DNA of 64,000 nt from Bacteroides sp. (GCA_023666705.1 JAMPBO010000003.1:62001-126000); one strand, 5' to 3'. Positions 8,222 to 17,920 are shown, counted from the stretch's first letter. Program-made: numbers and translations. Notes: a model not told the origin generated them from the sequence alone.

Positions 8222-9322
8222 ATGTTTGAAGAAAAATATATGCAAATGGCGATAGAGCTGGCAAAGAAGGGAAAGGGAGCAGTGAATCCCAATCCTCTTG
8301 TGGGTGCTGTCATAGTGAAAGAGGGTAAAATCATAGGACAGGGATATCACGCAAGGTATGGAGAGCTTCATGCAGAGAGAGCTGCATTTTCAAATTTGAC
8401 AGAGGACGCAGAGGGAGCAGAGCTGTATGTCACATTGGAGCCGTGCTGTCATTTTGGAAAGCAGCCTCCGTGTGTACATGCCATTGCGGAGCATAAAATT
8501 GCACATGTTTATGTGGGCTCGGATGACCCAAATGAAAAGGTTGCAGGAAAGGGAATACAGTATTTAAGGGAACATGGCGTAGAGGTAGATACGCATATGC
8601 TAAAGGAGCAGTGTGACGAGCTGAATCAGGTGTTTTTTCACTATATTACGACAAAAAGACCATATGTTGCCATGAAATATGCAATGACTCTTGACGGCAA
8701 AATTGCAACCTACAACAAAGAAAGTAAATGGATTACATGTAAGGCTTCAAGGATGCGTGTTGCAGAAAGCAGAAATGAATACATGGGAATTATGGCAGGA
8801 ATCGGTACGGTGCTTGCCGACAATCCAATGCTTACGTGCAGGATAGAGGGCGGAAGAAACCCTATCAGAATCATTTGTGACAGTAATTTGAGAATTCCCA
8901 TTGACTGTAATATTGTAAATTCTGCGAGGGATGTACAGACTATAGTTGCCATTGCAAATCCTGACTGCCGGGATGAACAATTAAGTGTAAAAATGGAGAT
9001 ACTTAAAAATAAAGGTGTTGAAATTTTGGAGGCAGGCGGAGAAGATAAAAAAATTGACTTGAGGCTGCTTACGGGATTGCTTGGAGAAAGAGGCATCGAC
9101 GGAATTTTGCTGGAGGGTGGCGGAACCTTAAATTATAGTGCCATACAGGCAGATATTGTCAATGAAATACAGGCGTATATTGCACCGAAAATATTTGGCG
9201 GTAAGGATGCTCTAAGTCCTGTTGAGGGTCAGGGAGTAAAATCGCCTGCACTTGCAGGTACCTTTTGCTTAAAGAAAGTGGAACGGATAGAGGATGATAT
9301 CCTTTTAACATACAGAAAGTAA
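8222..9322 (+). CDS. ribD: Bifunctional riboflavin deaminase/reductase RibD
   Basis: Converts the first GTP-derived pyrimidine of riboflavin synthesis by deamination and ribosyl reduction. The N-terminal deaminase domain shows the zinc motifs HAERAAF (near residue 49) and PCCHFGKQPPC (near 76). The C-terminal RibD reductase domain starts at RPYVAMKYAMTLDGKIAT (near 147). 366 residues is normal. AAGGGAGC precedes the ATG. It is the first gene of the riboswitch-controlled operon. Confidence 0.97.
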   Translation: MFEEKYMQMAIELAKKGKGAVNPNPLVGAVIVKEGKIIGQGYHARYGELHAERAAFSNLTEDAEGAELYVTLEPCCHFGKQPPCVHAIAEHKIAHVYVGSDDPNEKVAGKGIQYLREHGVEVDTHMLKEQCDELNQVFFHYITTKRPYVAMKYAMTLDGKIATYNKESKWITCKASRMRVAESRNEYMGIMAGIGTVLADNPMLTCRIEGGRNPIRIICDSNLRIPIDCNIVNSARDVQTIVAIANPDCRDEQLSVKMEILKNKGVEILEAGGEDKKIDLRLLTGLLGERGIDGILLEGGGTLNYSAIQADIVNEIQAYIAPKIFGGKDALSPVEGQGVKSPALAGTFCLKKVERIEDDILLTYRK

Positions 9323-9338
9323 GAAAAGAGGAAATGAA

Positions 9339-9992
9339 ATGTTTACGGGAATTGTTGAGGAAGTTGGTGTTATCAGGGCGATTGATAAGGGTGCAAAATC
9401 AGAGCGGCTTACAATCTGTGGTGATGTTGTCACAAAGGATACACATGTAGGAGACAGCATAGCCGTGAATGGAATTTGTCTGACGGTTACGTCAATTAAC
9501 GGAAATTGTTTTACCGCAGATGTGATGGCGGAGACCATGAGAAGAACGTCCCTTAGTGTGCTTGCCCCCAAGGGCAGGGTAAATCTGGAACGGGCGATGG
9601 CATTAAACGGAAGATTTGGCGGACATATCGTTTCGGGACATATTGACGGAACAGGAACAATCGGTAGGCTTGAGAGAGAGGATAATGCTGTTTGGATTAC
9701 CATTCATACGACAGAAAACATACTAAGATATATCATCGAAAAAGGGTCAATTGCCATAGATGGAGTGAGCCTTACCGTGGCATATGTGGACGATAAATGT
9801 TTTCAGGTATCGGTGATTCCCCATACGGCGGCAAAGACCACACTGCTTACAAAAAAGCAGGGGGATGTGGTAAATCTGGAAAATGACGTTATAGGAAAAT
9901 ATGTGGAAAAGCTGATGCCCCATGGAAAAGCTGGCAGCAGGGAAAAAACGTCAATAAGTGAAGCGTTTTTGATGGAAAACGGATTTATGTAA
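9339..9992 (+). CDS. ribE: Riboflavin synthase alpha subunit RibE
   Basis: Dismutates two lumazine molecules to riboflavin. It has the hallmark N-terminus [10 protein letters not shown] and two lumazine-binding repeats: [13 protein letters not shown] in the first and [12 protein letters not shown] in the second. 217 residues is the standard length. GAGGAAATG precedes the start. It lies 16 bp after ribD. Confidence 0.97.
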   Translation: MFTGIVEEVGVIRAIDKGAKSERLTICGDVVTKDTHVGDSIAVNGICLTVTSINGNCFTADVMAETMRRTSLSVLAPKGRVNLERAMALNGRFGGHIVSGHIDGTGTIGRLEREDNAVWITIHTTENILRYIIEKGSIAIDGVSLTVAYVDDKCFQVSVIPHTAAKTTLLTKKQGDVVNLENDVIGKYVEKLMPHGKAGSREKTSISEAFLMENGFM

Positions 9993-10017
9993 TACGGATA
10001 AGAAGGAGGAATATAGC

Positions 10018-11214
10018 ATGGAATTTAACTCCATTGAGGAAATTGTTGAAGACTTGAAACAGGGGAAAATAGTCGTTATACTGGATGACGAAAACAGGGA
10101 AAATGAGGGCGACGTTATTTGTGCCGCACAGTTTGCAACCACGGAAAATGTAAACTTTATGGCATCCTATGCAAAGGGACTCATCTGTATGCCGATGGCG
10201 GCAGAATATACAGACAGGCTGCATCTTCCACAAATGTGCATCACGAATACAGATAACCACTGTACGGCATTTTCCGTATCAGTGGACCATGTAGACACTA
10301 CAACGGGTATCTCCGCATACGAGAGAGGCTACACGGCAAGAAAATTTGTTGACGACGATGCAAAGCCTGAGGATTTCAGACGCCCCGGTCATATGTTTCC
10401 ATTGGAGGCAAAGCCGGGAGGCGTCATAGAGCGTCAGGGACATACGGAGGCTACGGTGGATCTGATGAAGCTTGCAGGCTTAAAGCCTGTGGGACTTTGC
10501 TGTGAGATTATGCGTGACGATGGAAATATGGCAAGACTTGATGATTTAACGGAATTTGCAAGAAAGCATCAGCTTAAAATATCCACAGTGGAAAAGCTGA
10601 TACAATACCGAAAAGAACACGAGGTATTTGTGGAATGTGTTGCAAAGGCAAAAATGCCGACGCGATATGGCGAATTTACAATACACGGATATGTAAACAA
10701 GCTAAATGGGGAACATCATGTTGCACTTGTAAAGGGAGACATAACAGACGGTGAGCCTGTTTTATGCCGTGTCCATTCCGAATGTCTTACGGGTGACGCC
10801 CTTGGGTCTGCACGCTGTGACTGTGGACAGCAGTATGATGCGGCAATGAAAATGATTGCCAAGGAAGGCAGAGGTGTACTTCTTTATATGAGGCAGGAAG
10901 GCAGGGGAATCGGTCTGATTAATAAAATACGTGCCTATGAGCTTCAGGATAAGGGCAGGGATACGGTTGAGGCAAATATTGAGCTGGGGTTCCCTGAGGA
11001 TGCAAGGGATTACACGATTGGAACACAGATTTTGGTGGATCTTGGAATCAAGAAGCTTCGGCTTATGACCAACAATCCACTAAAGGTTTATGGGTTGGCA
11101 GGGTACAATTTGGAGATTACGGAGCGGGTTCCCATTCAAATGGAGCCAAGCGAATATGACATGTTTTATTTGAAGACAAAAAAAGAAAAAATGGGTCATA
11201 TTCTTGATTTATAA
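10018..11214 (+). CDS. ribBA: RibBA: DHBP synthase / GTP cyclohydrolase II
   Basis: Fusion enzyme that feeds both precursors of riboflavin. The N-terminal DHBP synthase domain (about residues 1-200) has [10 protein letters not shown]. The C-terminal GTP cyclohydrolase II domain (about 205-398) has the zinc cysteines in [18 protein letters not shown] and the RQEGRGIGL motif. 398 residues is normal. AAGGAGG precedes the ATG. The gene order D-E-BA-H is the same as in the Bacillus rib operon. Confidence 0.97.
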   Translation: MEFNSIEEIVEDLKQGKIVVILDDENRENEGDVICAAQFATTENVNFMASYAKGLICMPMAAEYTDRLHLPQMCITNTDNHCTAFSVSVDHVDTTTGISAYERGYTARKFVDDDAKPEDFRRPGHMFPLEAKPGGVIERQGHTEATVDLMKLAGLKPVGLCCEIMRDDGNMARLDDLTEFARKHQLKISTVEKLIQYRKEHEVFVECVAKAKMPTRYGEFTIHGYVNKLNGEHHVALVKGDITDGEPVLCRVHSECLTGDALGSARCDCGQQYDAAMKMIAKEGRGVLLYMRQEGRGIGLINKIRAYELQDKGRDTVEANIELGFPEDARDYTIGTQILVDLGIKKLRLMTNNPLKVYGLAGYNLEITERVPIQMEPSEYDMFYLKTKKEKMGHILDL

Positions 11215-11256
11215 TAACAATAAAATTAAAATAAACAGGTAACAGGAGGATATAAC

Positions 11257-11718
11257 ATGAAAACATTAGAAGGAAAGTTAGTTGCAAATGGAGCGAAGAT
11301 TGGAATCGTAGCGGCAAGATTCAATGAGTTTATTGTCTCAAAGCTGATAAGCGGTGCAGTGGATGGACTGGTCAGGCATGACGTGAACGAGGACGATATC
11401 ACACTTGCATGGGTGCCGGGAGCATTTGAGATACCGGTTGCGGCAAAGAAGATGGCGGAATCAGGAAAGTACGATGCGGTGATATGCTTAGGAACGGTAA
11501 TCAGAGGTGCAACAACCCATTATGACTATGTGTGCAATGAGGTATCGAAGGGGATTGCATCCGTTTCATTATCCATAGGGGTGCCTGTCCTGTTTGGGAT
11601 TGTGACAACGGAAAACATAGAGCAGGCAATCGAGCGGGCTGGTACAAAGGCTGGAAATAAGGGCTATGATTGTGCACTCTCCGCACTTGAAATGATAAAT
11701 CTTATGAAGCAGATGTAA
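11257..11718 (+). CDS. ribH: 6,7-dimethyl-8-ribityllumazine synthase RibH
   Basis: Condenses the RibBA- and RibD-derived precursors to lumazine. Motifs: [10 protein letters not shown] near the N-terminus, WVPGAFEIP, and [10 protein letters not shown] with the catalytic His. 153 residues is standard. ACAGGAGG precedes the ATG. Last biosynthetic gene of the operon. The next ORF starts 24 bp later with no terminator in between, so read-through transcription is likely. Confidence 0.97.
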   Translation: MKTLEGKLVANGAKIGIVAARFNEFIVSKLISGAVDGLVRHDVNEDDITLAWVPGAFEIPVAAKKMAESGKYDAVICLGTVIRGATTHYDYVCNEVSKGIASVSLSIGVPVLFGIVTTENIEQAIERAGTKAGNKGYDCALSALEMINLMKQM

Positions 11719-11742
11719 GAAAACGGATAAAAGGGGCGGCTT

Positions 11743-13539
11743 ATGAATGACAGAAAATTAAAACAATTAAATATACTGGTTATGCTGGCAGTAGCTGTCG
11801 GCATAATATTTATTGGACTGTTTGTGTTTGTATTTCGGCCTGCCGGACAAAAGAAAATAGCAGCTGATGCACTTCAGGATTTTAATGATGGATGGCTGCT
11901 TAGAAATTATCGTGGAGAGTCTGACAAATTTCTTGATTTGCCTACGAAGATTAAGGCAGACAGCGAGGAGGTCATTGTGATTGTCCACGAGGCACCGTAT
12001 AACGTAAATGGCAACAGCGTGTTGGTTATGGACACAAAATTTCAAAACATGCTTGTGACCATCAATGATGAAAAGGTATATTCAAACGGTGTGTTAAATG
12101 ACCAAAAGCTTATGGAAAATGCAGTTCCGTGCATGAACATGATTGACATAGGCACTGCAATGCCGGGAGACCTTATCACCATATACCTTGTCTCCGCATA
12201 TGATAAATACAGTGGGGAAATCGGAAGTATCAGCATTGGCACTAAGGGGGATGTTGTTGCAGCTGTTATAAAGGAAAACAGTGTCAGCTTTATATTTGCC
12301 GCACTTTTGATAATCGTAAGCATCATCCTAATCATCTCTGTATGCTTTATGAAAAACATAAATGTAGATAAGCGGAGGGCACTTTACGGATTTGGATTTA
12401 TTTTCTCGGTGGCACTTTGGAGCATAACTGCAAATCCAATTCTGCAACTTATCACCTCCAATACATTTGGCATTTACATGGCGAACATGGTGATTTTGCT
12501 GATTATGCCAATTTTATATATCATGCATCAAAGGTGCTTTGTCATCAAGAGAAGGTATGGAAGAATCTTTGAGATTGGTATTTATATATTTGCAATCAAT
12601 ATGCTGATAGGCGTGGTGTTCCAGATGCTCCATGTATGTGATTTTGCAACTTATATCATTTTCACCAAAATATTCATTGTCATAGGGCTATTGCTGCTTT
12701 CGGGCATCATGTATCTGGCTGCCGACACATACGGGGACAAAACGATATACAGCAATCTCTGTGCAAACATGGTGCTTACTGTGGCTGCCCTTGTTGAGGC
12801 ACTGTTGTCCTGCTTTAAATTTTATATTCCGTATGACGGTGTCGTGCTTACTGTCGGGGTTTATATCTTTATGGTTTTGCTTGTAATATCGGTGGAAAAG
12901 GGAATTATAAAAGAAATGAATTATACCACGGAGCTGAAGCAGGATAATATAGAAAAAGAAAAAAAGCGGGCATTAAAAAACATCAACACAAAATTTGTTT
13001 ACAGCACCTTAAATATTGCAGTCAACGATTTAAAGTCGCGTGATATGGAGAACAGCAGGCTCATATATGATACATCTGTGTATTTAAAATATAACATTAT
13101 GGCATCGGTAGAACAAAAAATGGTTCCATTTTCACAGGAAATGGAGTATATTAAATCGTATCTTGGTATGCAGCGTAAAAGAAATGAGTCGCTTGATATC
13201 GTTGTTGAGGACAAGGTTGTTGATTTTCAGGTTCCGTTTAATACGGTTGAGCCGTTGGTTGAAAATGCAGTCGTAAACGGTTCCTTAAGGTCTGATTTGG
13301 GAGGACGGATTGTAGTGCGGAGCTATGAGAGACTGGACTGCTTTGCGATACAGATTGTCGATAACGGTAAGGGAATCGGACCGGATAAACGCTTTGAGGG
13401 CAAATACACATACAAGTCAATTAAGAAAAGGCTGAAAAGCATGTGTGGTGCTGTTATAGAGATAAAAAATAAGCCTGATAAGGGAACAATCGTTACCGTC
13501 AAAGTTCCAAAGAAGGGCTACGTTGTAAAGGAGAATTAA
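11743..13539 (+). CDS. 7-TM LytS-like sensor kinase homologue lacking the phospho-acceptor His
   Basis: 598 residues. One N-terminal membrane helix (about 10-32), an extracellular domain (about 35-180), about seven helices (182-400), then a coiled linker and a GHKL ATPase domain. Families of this type carry PHFLFNTLN with the phosphorylated His; here it reads NTKFVYSTLNIAV, with Lys where the His should be. The ATP-binding boxes are present (PLVENAVVNG near residue 505 and IVDNGKGIG near 540). It may be a pseudokinase or allosteric sensor. It follows ribH by 24 bp, and a DUF1189 gene follows it by 2 bp. No response regulator is adjacent. Confidence 0.75.
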   Translation: MNDRKLKQLNILVMLAVAVGIIFIGLFVFVFRPAGQKKIAADALQDFNDGWLLRNYRGESDKFLDLPTKIKADSEEVIVIVHEAPYNVNGNSVLVMDTKFQNMLVTINDEKVYSNGVLNDQKLMENAVPCMNMIDIGTAMPGDLITIYLVSAYDKYSGEIGSISIGTKGDVVAAVIKENSVSFIFAALLIIVSIILIISVCFMKNINVDKRRALYGFGFIFSVALWSITANPILQLITSNTFGIYMANMVILLIMPILYIMHQRCFVIKRRYGRIFEIGIYIFAINMLIGVVFQMLHVCDFATYIIFTKIFIVIGLLLLSGIMYLAADTYGDKTIYSNLCANMVLTVAALVEALLSCFKFYIPYDGVVLTVGVYIFMVLLVISVEKGIIKEMNYTTELKQDNIEKEKKRALKNINTKFVYSTLNIAVNDLKSRDMENSRLIYDTSVYLKYNIMASVEQKMVPFSQEMEYIKSYLGMQRKRNESLDIVVEDKVVDFQVPFNTVEPLVENAVVNGSLRSDLGGRIVVRSYERLDCFAIQIVDNGKGIGPDKRFEGKYTYKSIKKRLKSMCGAVIEIKNKPDKGTIVTVKVPKKGYVVKEN

Positions 13540-13541
13540 CA

Positions 13542-14315
13542 TTGACACTTTCAGAACAAATCGTATATGCAATGTTTAAACCATCACGGTATCAGGATAT
13601 GATTAAGCTAAAAACCAAACGGGCAGTTTTGTTTATTGTTGTCCTGATGCTTGTGCTTGGCATCGTTACGTTTGCAGTGCCGACAGGCGCATATATAACC
13701 GGCTTTGGCGGCTTTGAAAAGCTGTTTACACAAAAGATGGGAGCGATTAGCTATAAGGACAGTACATTAACGATAGACAGACCATTTGAAATGGTGATAA
13801 GCAACGCACATATACTGATTGATACGGAAACAGAAACGGTTACGGATGATAAAATGAATAAGGATGGGGCATATTTTGCAATCGGTGCAAAAAGTGTGCG
13901 TCTGTCCATTGTATCTGACAGACAGGTTTCCGATTACAAGACGCTTTCGTTGAACGGATTGCTGCCTGACGGGCTGGATAACAATATGCTGGTTGATTAC
14001 ATTCCGGGCATATATGTATATCTTGTCATCATATTTTTATCAACGTGCTTCGGCTTTTTTATCAAATACGGCTTTTTGGCACTTGTGTTCAGTATTTGTA
14101 TAAATTCGATGAATAAGCGTATGGAGCTTGGGCTGACCTACGGGCAGGTATTTATGCTGTGCTTTTATGGGCAGACACTCGGCATGATACTTGTAAACTT
14201 TAATGCGGCAATCGGGCTGCTGCCTTCCATTGTGGTAAGCCTGATTGGCATATTTATTTCAATTCACATGATAACACTTTCAGTTGCCCTCATTCATCAG
14301 GGAAAGCAGGTCTGA
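13542..14315 (+). CDS. DUF1189-family membrane protein
   Basis: 257 residues with membrane helices near 28-48 and several between about 155 and 250, and an extracellular loop between. The N-terminus (AMFKPSRYQDMIKLKTKRAV) and the layout match DUF1189 membrane proteins, whose function is unknown. The start is TTG at 13542, supported by AAGGAG 8 bp upstream. It is tightly linked to the kinase-like gene before it, suggesting a joint membrane function. Its 3' end overlaps the convergent CYTH gene by 36 bp. Confidence 0.7.
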   Translation: MTLSEQIVYAMFKPSRYQDMIKLKTKRAVLFIVVLMLVLGIVTFAVPTGAYITGFGGFEKLFTQKMGAISYKDSTLTIDRPFEMVISNAHILIDTETETVTDDKMNKDGAYFAIGAKSVRLSIVSDRQVSDYKTLSLNGLLPDGLDNNMLVDYIPGIYVYLVIIFLSTCFGFFIKYGFLALVFSICINSMNKRMELGLTYGQVFMLCFYGQTLGMILVNFNAAIGLLPSIVVSLIGIFISIHMITLSVALIHQGKQV

Positions 14316-14807
14316 GCGTTCCGGCTCGGACATGGTACTTAGTATACTGTTGTGAAAACGTTCATCAAATGTGACCTCTCTGCCAATATAATCAGGGGGG
14401 TTATATTTTTTTGCGGCAGCTTCATCCGGGAATTCGATTTCGCCCATAACAAGCCCCTGAAATAAGCCATCGAAAATATCAAGCTCCAGCGTCAAATTAT
14501 GTTCCAGCGGTATTTCATACCGGTTTTTGGAAATAATAGTTCCTGACACCTTTTTGGCAAGGCTGTCAAAGGAGCTTTCATCTATTTCAAGCTCAAATTC
14601 CTGACGGGACAGCATCCCATCACCCTTTACAGTGAGAATAAGCTTTTGCCCAAGCAGGTGATCTGCCTGATAGGTAAGCTTTTTTCTGATGCGGATTACG
14701 GGACGTGTGCATACATATCCTTGTTCAATGTGGTGGTGAATATAATCATCAAGCCTGTCAGGAAGACGGGTGATTAAGTATTTTTTTTCTATTTCCATAT
14801 TATTCAT
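14280..14807 (-). CDS. CYTH domain protein (triphosphate tunnel enzyme)
   Basis: 175 residues, starting MNNMEIEKKYLI, which contains the ExExK motif of the CYTH/TTM superfamily. Alternating charged strands follow (RPVIRIRKKL, KLILTVKGDG, QEFELEI, LTLELDIFDG, MGEIEFPDE), the pattern of an eight-stranded tunnel. Family members hydrolyse inorganic tripolyphosphate or other organic triphosphates; the substrate cannot be read here. It is one of few minus-strand genes and converges on the DUF1189 gene with a 36-bp overlap. Confidence 0.85.
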   Translation of the reverse strand: MNNMEIEKKYLITRLPDRLDDYIHHHIEQGYVCTRPVIRIRKKLTYQADHLLGQKLILTVKGDGMLSRQEFELEIDESSFDSLAKKVSGTIISKNRYEIPLEHNLTLELDIFDGLFQGLVMGEIEFPDEAAAKKYNPPDYIGREVTFDERFHNSILSTMSEPERSDLLSLMNEGN

Positions 14808-14846
14808 CTGGGTAAGCTCCTTTCACTTTTTGTGTGCCAGAGATGA

Positions 14847-14895
14847 GCATAACGCAAGTGTGCCTTGCGGTGATTTGTCTATATTGTACAACGAG
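14847..14895. repeat. MITE fragment (one end)
   Basis: The stretch from TAACGCAAGTGTGCCTTGCG to TATTGTACAACG matches, in reverse complement, the left arm of the full MITE at 36411-36660. The other end is missing. The gene-free gap 14808-15065 otherwise holds only the DJ-1 promoter. Confidence 0.6.
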
Positions 14896-14948
14896 CGTTT
14901 GCAAAAGTAGTGTTTTACTCATGGCTGTTTTGGATGTCACAAATGATT

Positions 14949-14977
14949 TTGACATAAATTGGTTTATGATATATTAT
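14949..14977 (+). promoter_or_regulatory. Promoter for the DJ-1/PfpI gene and murF
   Basis: TTGACA (14949-14954), 17-bp spacer, TATTAT (14972-14977), about 90 bp before the start codon. Confidence 0.7.
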
Positions 14978-15065
14978 ATACAATATAAAAATACATATAA
15001 AGACAATTTTTATTGAATCGGAAAATTTGTTTTCCAATATTTAAAATTTTTTATGGAGGATTGCT

Positions 15066-15620
15066 ATGAGCAGGGTTAATGTTTTTTTTGCAACAGGATA
15101 TGAAGAGGTTGAGGCACTTACGGTTGTTGATCTGCTAAGAAGGGCAGGCATTGAGACCGATATGGTTTCCGTGACAGGGAATTTGAATGTGACAAGCTCA
15201 CATAATGTTACGGTAAAGATGGACAAGCTGTTTGAGGATGTGGATGATAGTGCAGATATGATTGTGCTTCCGGGCGGCGTTCCGGGAACACCGAATCTCA
15301 AGGCACATAAAGAACTTGCCGGGCTGATAAGAAGATATCATGATGCAGGCAAATACATTGCCGCAATCTGTGCAGCACCTACCGTATATGGAGAAATGGG
15401 ACTTCTTGAAGGAAAGAATGCAACCTGTTATCCGGGTATGGAGGATGGACTTCTAGGAGCAAACAAGCTTACGGACAAGGTTGTTATCGATGGAACCATA
15501 ATTACAAGCAGAGGGCTTGGAACTGCAATTGATTTCGGGCTTGCACTTGTAGGACTTTTAAAGGGTTCAGGAACAGCGGAAGAATTGGCGAGTAAAATAG
15601 TATATACAGTTAAATGCTAA
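15066..15620 (+). CDS. DJ-1/PfpI family protein
   Basis: 184-residue protein of the DJ-1/ThiJ/PfpI superfamily. It starts RVNVFFATGYEEVEALT, has VLPGGVPGTPNL, and carries the nucleophile elbow IAAICAAPTVYGE with Cys near residue 101. Members act as glyoxalase-like deglycases, chaperones or have unknown roles; the Cys and upstream Glu (GYEE) are present, so an active thiol is likely. TGGAGG precedes the ATG. It is followed 19 bp later by murF. Confidence 0.88.
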   Translation: MSRVNVFFATGYEEVEALTVVDLLRRAGIETDMVSVTGNLNVTSSHNVTVKMDKLFEDVDDSADMIVLPGGVPGTPNLKAHKELAGLIRRYHDAGKYIAAICAAPTVYGEMGLLEGKNATCYPGMEDGLLGANKLTDKVVIDGTIITSRGLGTAIDFGLALVGLLKGSGTAEELASKIVYTVKC

Positions 15621-15639
15621 TAGATATAAGGAGTATGAC

Positions 15640-17004
15640 GTGTATAATATAAAGGTTAAGGATATATTGGAGGCAACGGGCGGAAAGCTTCTTGCCGGGG
15701 ATGAAAATGTTGAGATAAAGGATGTCTGCATAGACTCAAGAGAGGTAAAGGAAGGGGATTTGTTCGTACCGATTGTAGGAGAGCGTATCGATGCCCACAG
15801 ATTTATCGAGAGTGCAATGGAGACATGTGCGGCAACGTTAACACAGCGTCACAGTGTGGTTGTTATTTCTGATAAGCCATACATTCAGGTTACGGATACA
15901 CTTAAGGCATTACAGGACATTGGTGCATACATAAGAAACAGACTTGACATTCCGATTGTGGGAGTTACAGGCAGCGTGGGAAAGACTACCACAAGAGAAA
16001 TGATATCCACAGCACTGGCAGGCTGTGTTGACGTGTACCAGACAATGGGAAATTACAACTCGCAGGTGGGAGTGCCAGTCACAATAGCAAGAGCGACAAA
16101 ATCGGCACAGGTGGCTGTTTTGGAGATGGGAATGAGCGAGGTGGGAGAGATGAGCAATCTCTCACGTATTGTGAGACCTGACATATGTGTCATTACCGTT
16201 ATCGGGGTTGCCCATATTGAACATTTAAAAACGCAGGAAAATATTCGCAGGGAAAAGCTTGCAATCACGGAATATATGAACAAAAATGGTGTATTGTTCT
16301 TAAATGGTGACGACCCGCTTTTGATGGAGCTTAAGGGAAAGACGGATATTAAAACCTGCTATTATGGTTTATCCGGACAGTGTGAGTATCGTGCGGAAAA
16401 TGTCCACATGGAAAATTATAAGATAAAATATGATTATGTTCATGGAAATGTTCGTGTACCTGTAATATTAAATGCACTTGGGAAGCATAATGTAAGTAAC
16501 TCGTTGGTTGGAATGGCAATTGCTGATTATATGGGACTGTCGCTTACTGATGCGGCAAAAGGCTTTGAGAGTTTTTCGGGAATCAGGCAGAAGCTGATAT
16601 CAATTCCAGGCAAATATACAATCATTGATGACACCTATAATGCAAGCCCTGATTCCATGAAGGCAAGTATCAATGTTCTTGCGGATATGGATAATCATGG
16701 CAAAAAAATAGCAGTGTTAGGTGACATGTTTGAGCTTGGGGAAAACAGTGAAAAATATCATTATGATGTAGGGCTGTTTCTTGCGGATAAGCCAATTGAT
16801 GAGCTGGTAGTTGTGGGCGAGATGTCACAGTCCATAAAGCAGGCGGTGGAGGATGCAGGTTCGCCGATAAAATGTTATTCTTTTAAGGATAACGGTGAGG
16901 TGGCACTTTACCTTATGACAGTTATGATGCCTGATGATGTGGTTCTTATTAAAGGATCAAACGGCATGAAACTGAATGAAATTGTCAGCAATATGAGAGG
17001 GTAA
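15640..17004 (+). CDS. murF: UDP-MurNAc-tripeptide--D-Ala-D-Ala ligase MurF
   Basis: Adds D-Ala-D-Ala to the peptidoglycan precursor in the cytoplasm. Mur ligase ATP loop GVTGSVGKTTTREM near residues 108-121; NGDDPLL and the C-terminal DDTYNASPDSMK motif of MurF are visible. 454 residues is normal. The start is GTG at 15640 with AAGGAG 6-7 bp upstream; the nearby ATG is out of frame and closes after five codons. Confidence 0.95.
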   Translation: MYNIKVKDILEATGGKLLAGDENVEIKDVCIDSREVKEGDLFVPIVGERIDAHRFIESAMETCAATLTQRHSVVVISDKPYIQVTDTLKALQDIGAYIRNRLDIPIVGVTGSVGKTTTREMISTALAGCVDVYQTMGNYNSQVGVPVTIARATKSAQVAVLEMGMSEVGEMSNLSRIVRPDICVITVIGVAHIEHLKTQENIRREKLAITEYMNKNGVLFLNGDDPLLMELKGKTDIKTCYYGLSGQCEYRAENVHMENYKIKYDYVHGNVRVPVILNALGKHNVSNSLVGMAIADYMGLSLTDAAKGFESFSGIRQKLISIPGKYTIIDDTYNASPDSMKASINVLADMDNHGKKIAVLGDMFELGENSEKYHYDVGLFLADKPIDELVVVGEMSQSIKQAVEDAGSPIKCYSFKDNGEVALYLMTVMMPDDVVLIKGSNGMKLNEIVSNMRG

Positions 17005-17025
17005 CCAAAAAATTTAAAATGAATA

Positions 17026-17054
17026 TTGACAGTGATTTTTAACTGTGTTATATT
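17026..17054 (+). promoter_or_regulatory. Promoter for reverse rubrerythrin
   Basis: TTGACA (17026-17031), 17-bp spacer, TATATT (17049-17054). A Fur/PerR-like palindrome lies about 15 bp downstream, over the expected early transcribed region. Confidence 0.75.
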
Positions 17055-17069
17055 TGTTTTTGGATAAAT

Positions 17070-17088
17070 AATAATGATTATCATTATT
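17070..17088. promoter_or_regulatory. Fur/PerR-type operator
   Basis: AATAATGATTATCATTATT is a 19-bp palindrome matching the Fur consensus GATAATGATAATCATTATC at 16 of 19 positions. It fits the shorter PerR consensus less well. Its location just after the promoter suits metal- or peroxide-responsive repression. Confidence 0.7.
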
Positions 17089-17122
17089 AAAATAAAACAA
17101 GTGTGTGAAAGGAGAAAGTAAT

Positions 17123-17662
17123 ATGAAGTTTGTATGTGGAGTATGTGGGTATGTTCACGAGGGAGACACTGTACCTGAATTTTGTCCTGTATGTAAGGCA
17201 CCTGCTTCTAAGTTTAGTGCACAGGATGGAGATTTGTCATGGGCAGCAGAGCATGTTGTAGGTGTTGCAAAGGGAGTAAGTGAAGATATCGTTGCAGATT
17301 TAAGAAGCAATTTCGAGGGCGAGTGCTCAGAGGTTGGTATGTATCTTGCAATGGCAAGAGTTGCATACAGAGAAGGATACCCTGAAGTCGGCATGTACTA
17401 TGAGAAAGCTGCGTATGAAGAAGCAGAGCATGCAGCTAAGTTTGCAGAACTCCTTGGTGAAGTTGTTACAGACAGCACAAAGAAAAATCTTGAGCTTAGA
17501 GTTGCTGCTGAGAACGGAGCAACTGCAGGAAAGGTTGATCTTGCAAAGAGAGCAAAGGCTGCAAATCTTGACGCAATCCATGATACTGTTCACGAGATGG
17601 CTCGTGATGAGGCGAGACATGGAAAAGCATTTGAGGGACTTCTTAAGAGGTACTTTGGTTAA
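17123..17662 (+). CDS. Reverse rubrerythrin
   Basis: Non-haem iron peroxidase that detoxifies H2O2/O2 in anaerobes. The rubredoxin-type Fe(Cys)4 domain is at the N-terminus ([10 protein letters not shown] and FCPVCKAP, residues 3-30), ahead of the ferritin-like di-iron domain ([30 protein letters not shown]). This order is the reverse of classical rubrerythrin. 179 residues. The ATG at 17123 follows AAAGGAG; an upstream in-frame GTG at 17105 includes the ribosome binding site and was rejected. The promoter carries a Fur/PerR-like box, consistent with oxidative-stress induction. Confidence 0.93.
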   Translation: MKFVCGVCGYVHEGDTVPEFCPVCKAPASKFSAQDGDLSWAAEHVVGVAKGVSEDIVADLRSNFEGECSEVGMYLAMARVAYREGYPEVGMYYEKAAYEEAEHAAKFAELLGEVVTDSTKKNLELRVAAENGATAGKVDLAKRAKAANLDAIHDTVHEMARDEARHGKAFEGLLKRYFG

Positions 17663-17681
17663 GCTGTAAGGAATGCAATGA

Positions 17682-17709
17682 GGGGCTGTCGCAAACGATA
17701 GCCCTTTTT
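17682..17709 (+). terminator. Terminator after reverse rubrerythrin
   Basis: GGGCTGTCG, loop CAAA, CGATAGCCC, then TTTTTA. Confidence 0.88.
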
Positions 17710-17710
17710 A

Positions 17711-17801
17711 TTACTTTATAGGAAATTCCTTTGAATTTCCTATAGGCATGCTCCTTACGGAGCCTGCTAATATTCGAACTACAGCGTCATAGACGCTGTA
17801 T
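17711..17801 (+). repeat. Three-hairpin repeat element, copy A
   Basis: Begins TTACTTTATAGGAAATTCC directly behind the terminator T-tract. Three successive hairpins: ATAGGAAATTC/GAATTTCCTAT, GCTCC/GGAGC, ACAGCGTC/GACGCTGT, joined by conserved linkers CTGCTAA and TTCGAACT. The first hairpin and linkers match copy B at 20631; stems two and three differ in sequence but keep pairing. The remaining gap to 17968 is AT-rich with a 16-bp palindrome at 17921. Confidence 0.75.
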
Positions 17802-17920
17802 CCTCGTAAAATATCAACTTATTTTTGTTGTGGTTTTCCATATTGTCGTAAAATAAAAATTTTTATTTTGATGTAAAAATGATATGCTTTTTTCATGTGG
17901 GCATGTGAAATAATAAAAAC

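Noticed and set aside
7957-8222. Second riboswitch or T-box in the rib leader
   Set aside because: All conserved blocks belong to one FMN aptamer; no T-box sequence or other aptamer core was seen.
17711-17801. CRISPR-like array from repeated hairpins
   Set aside because: The stems are three different palindromes in one element, with no regular direct repeats or spacers and no cas genes.
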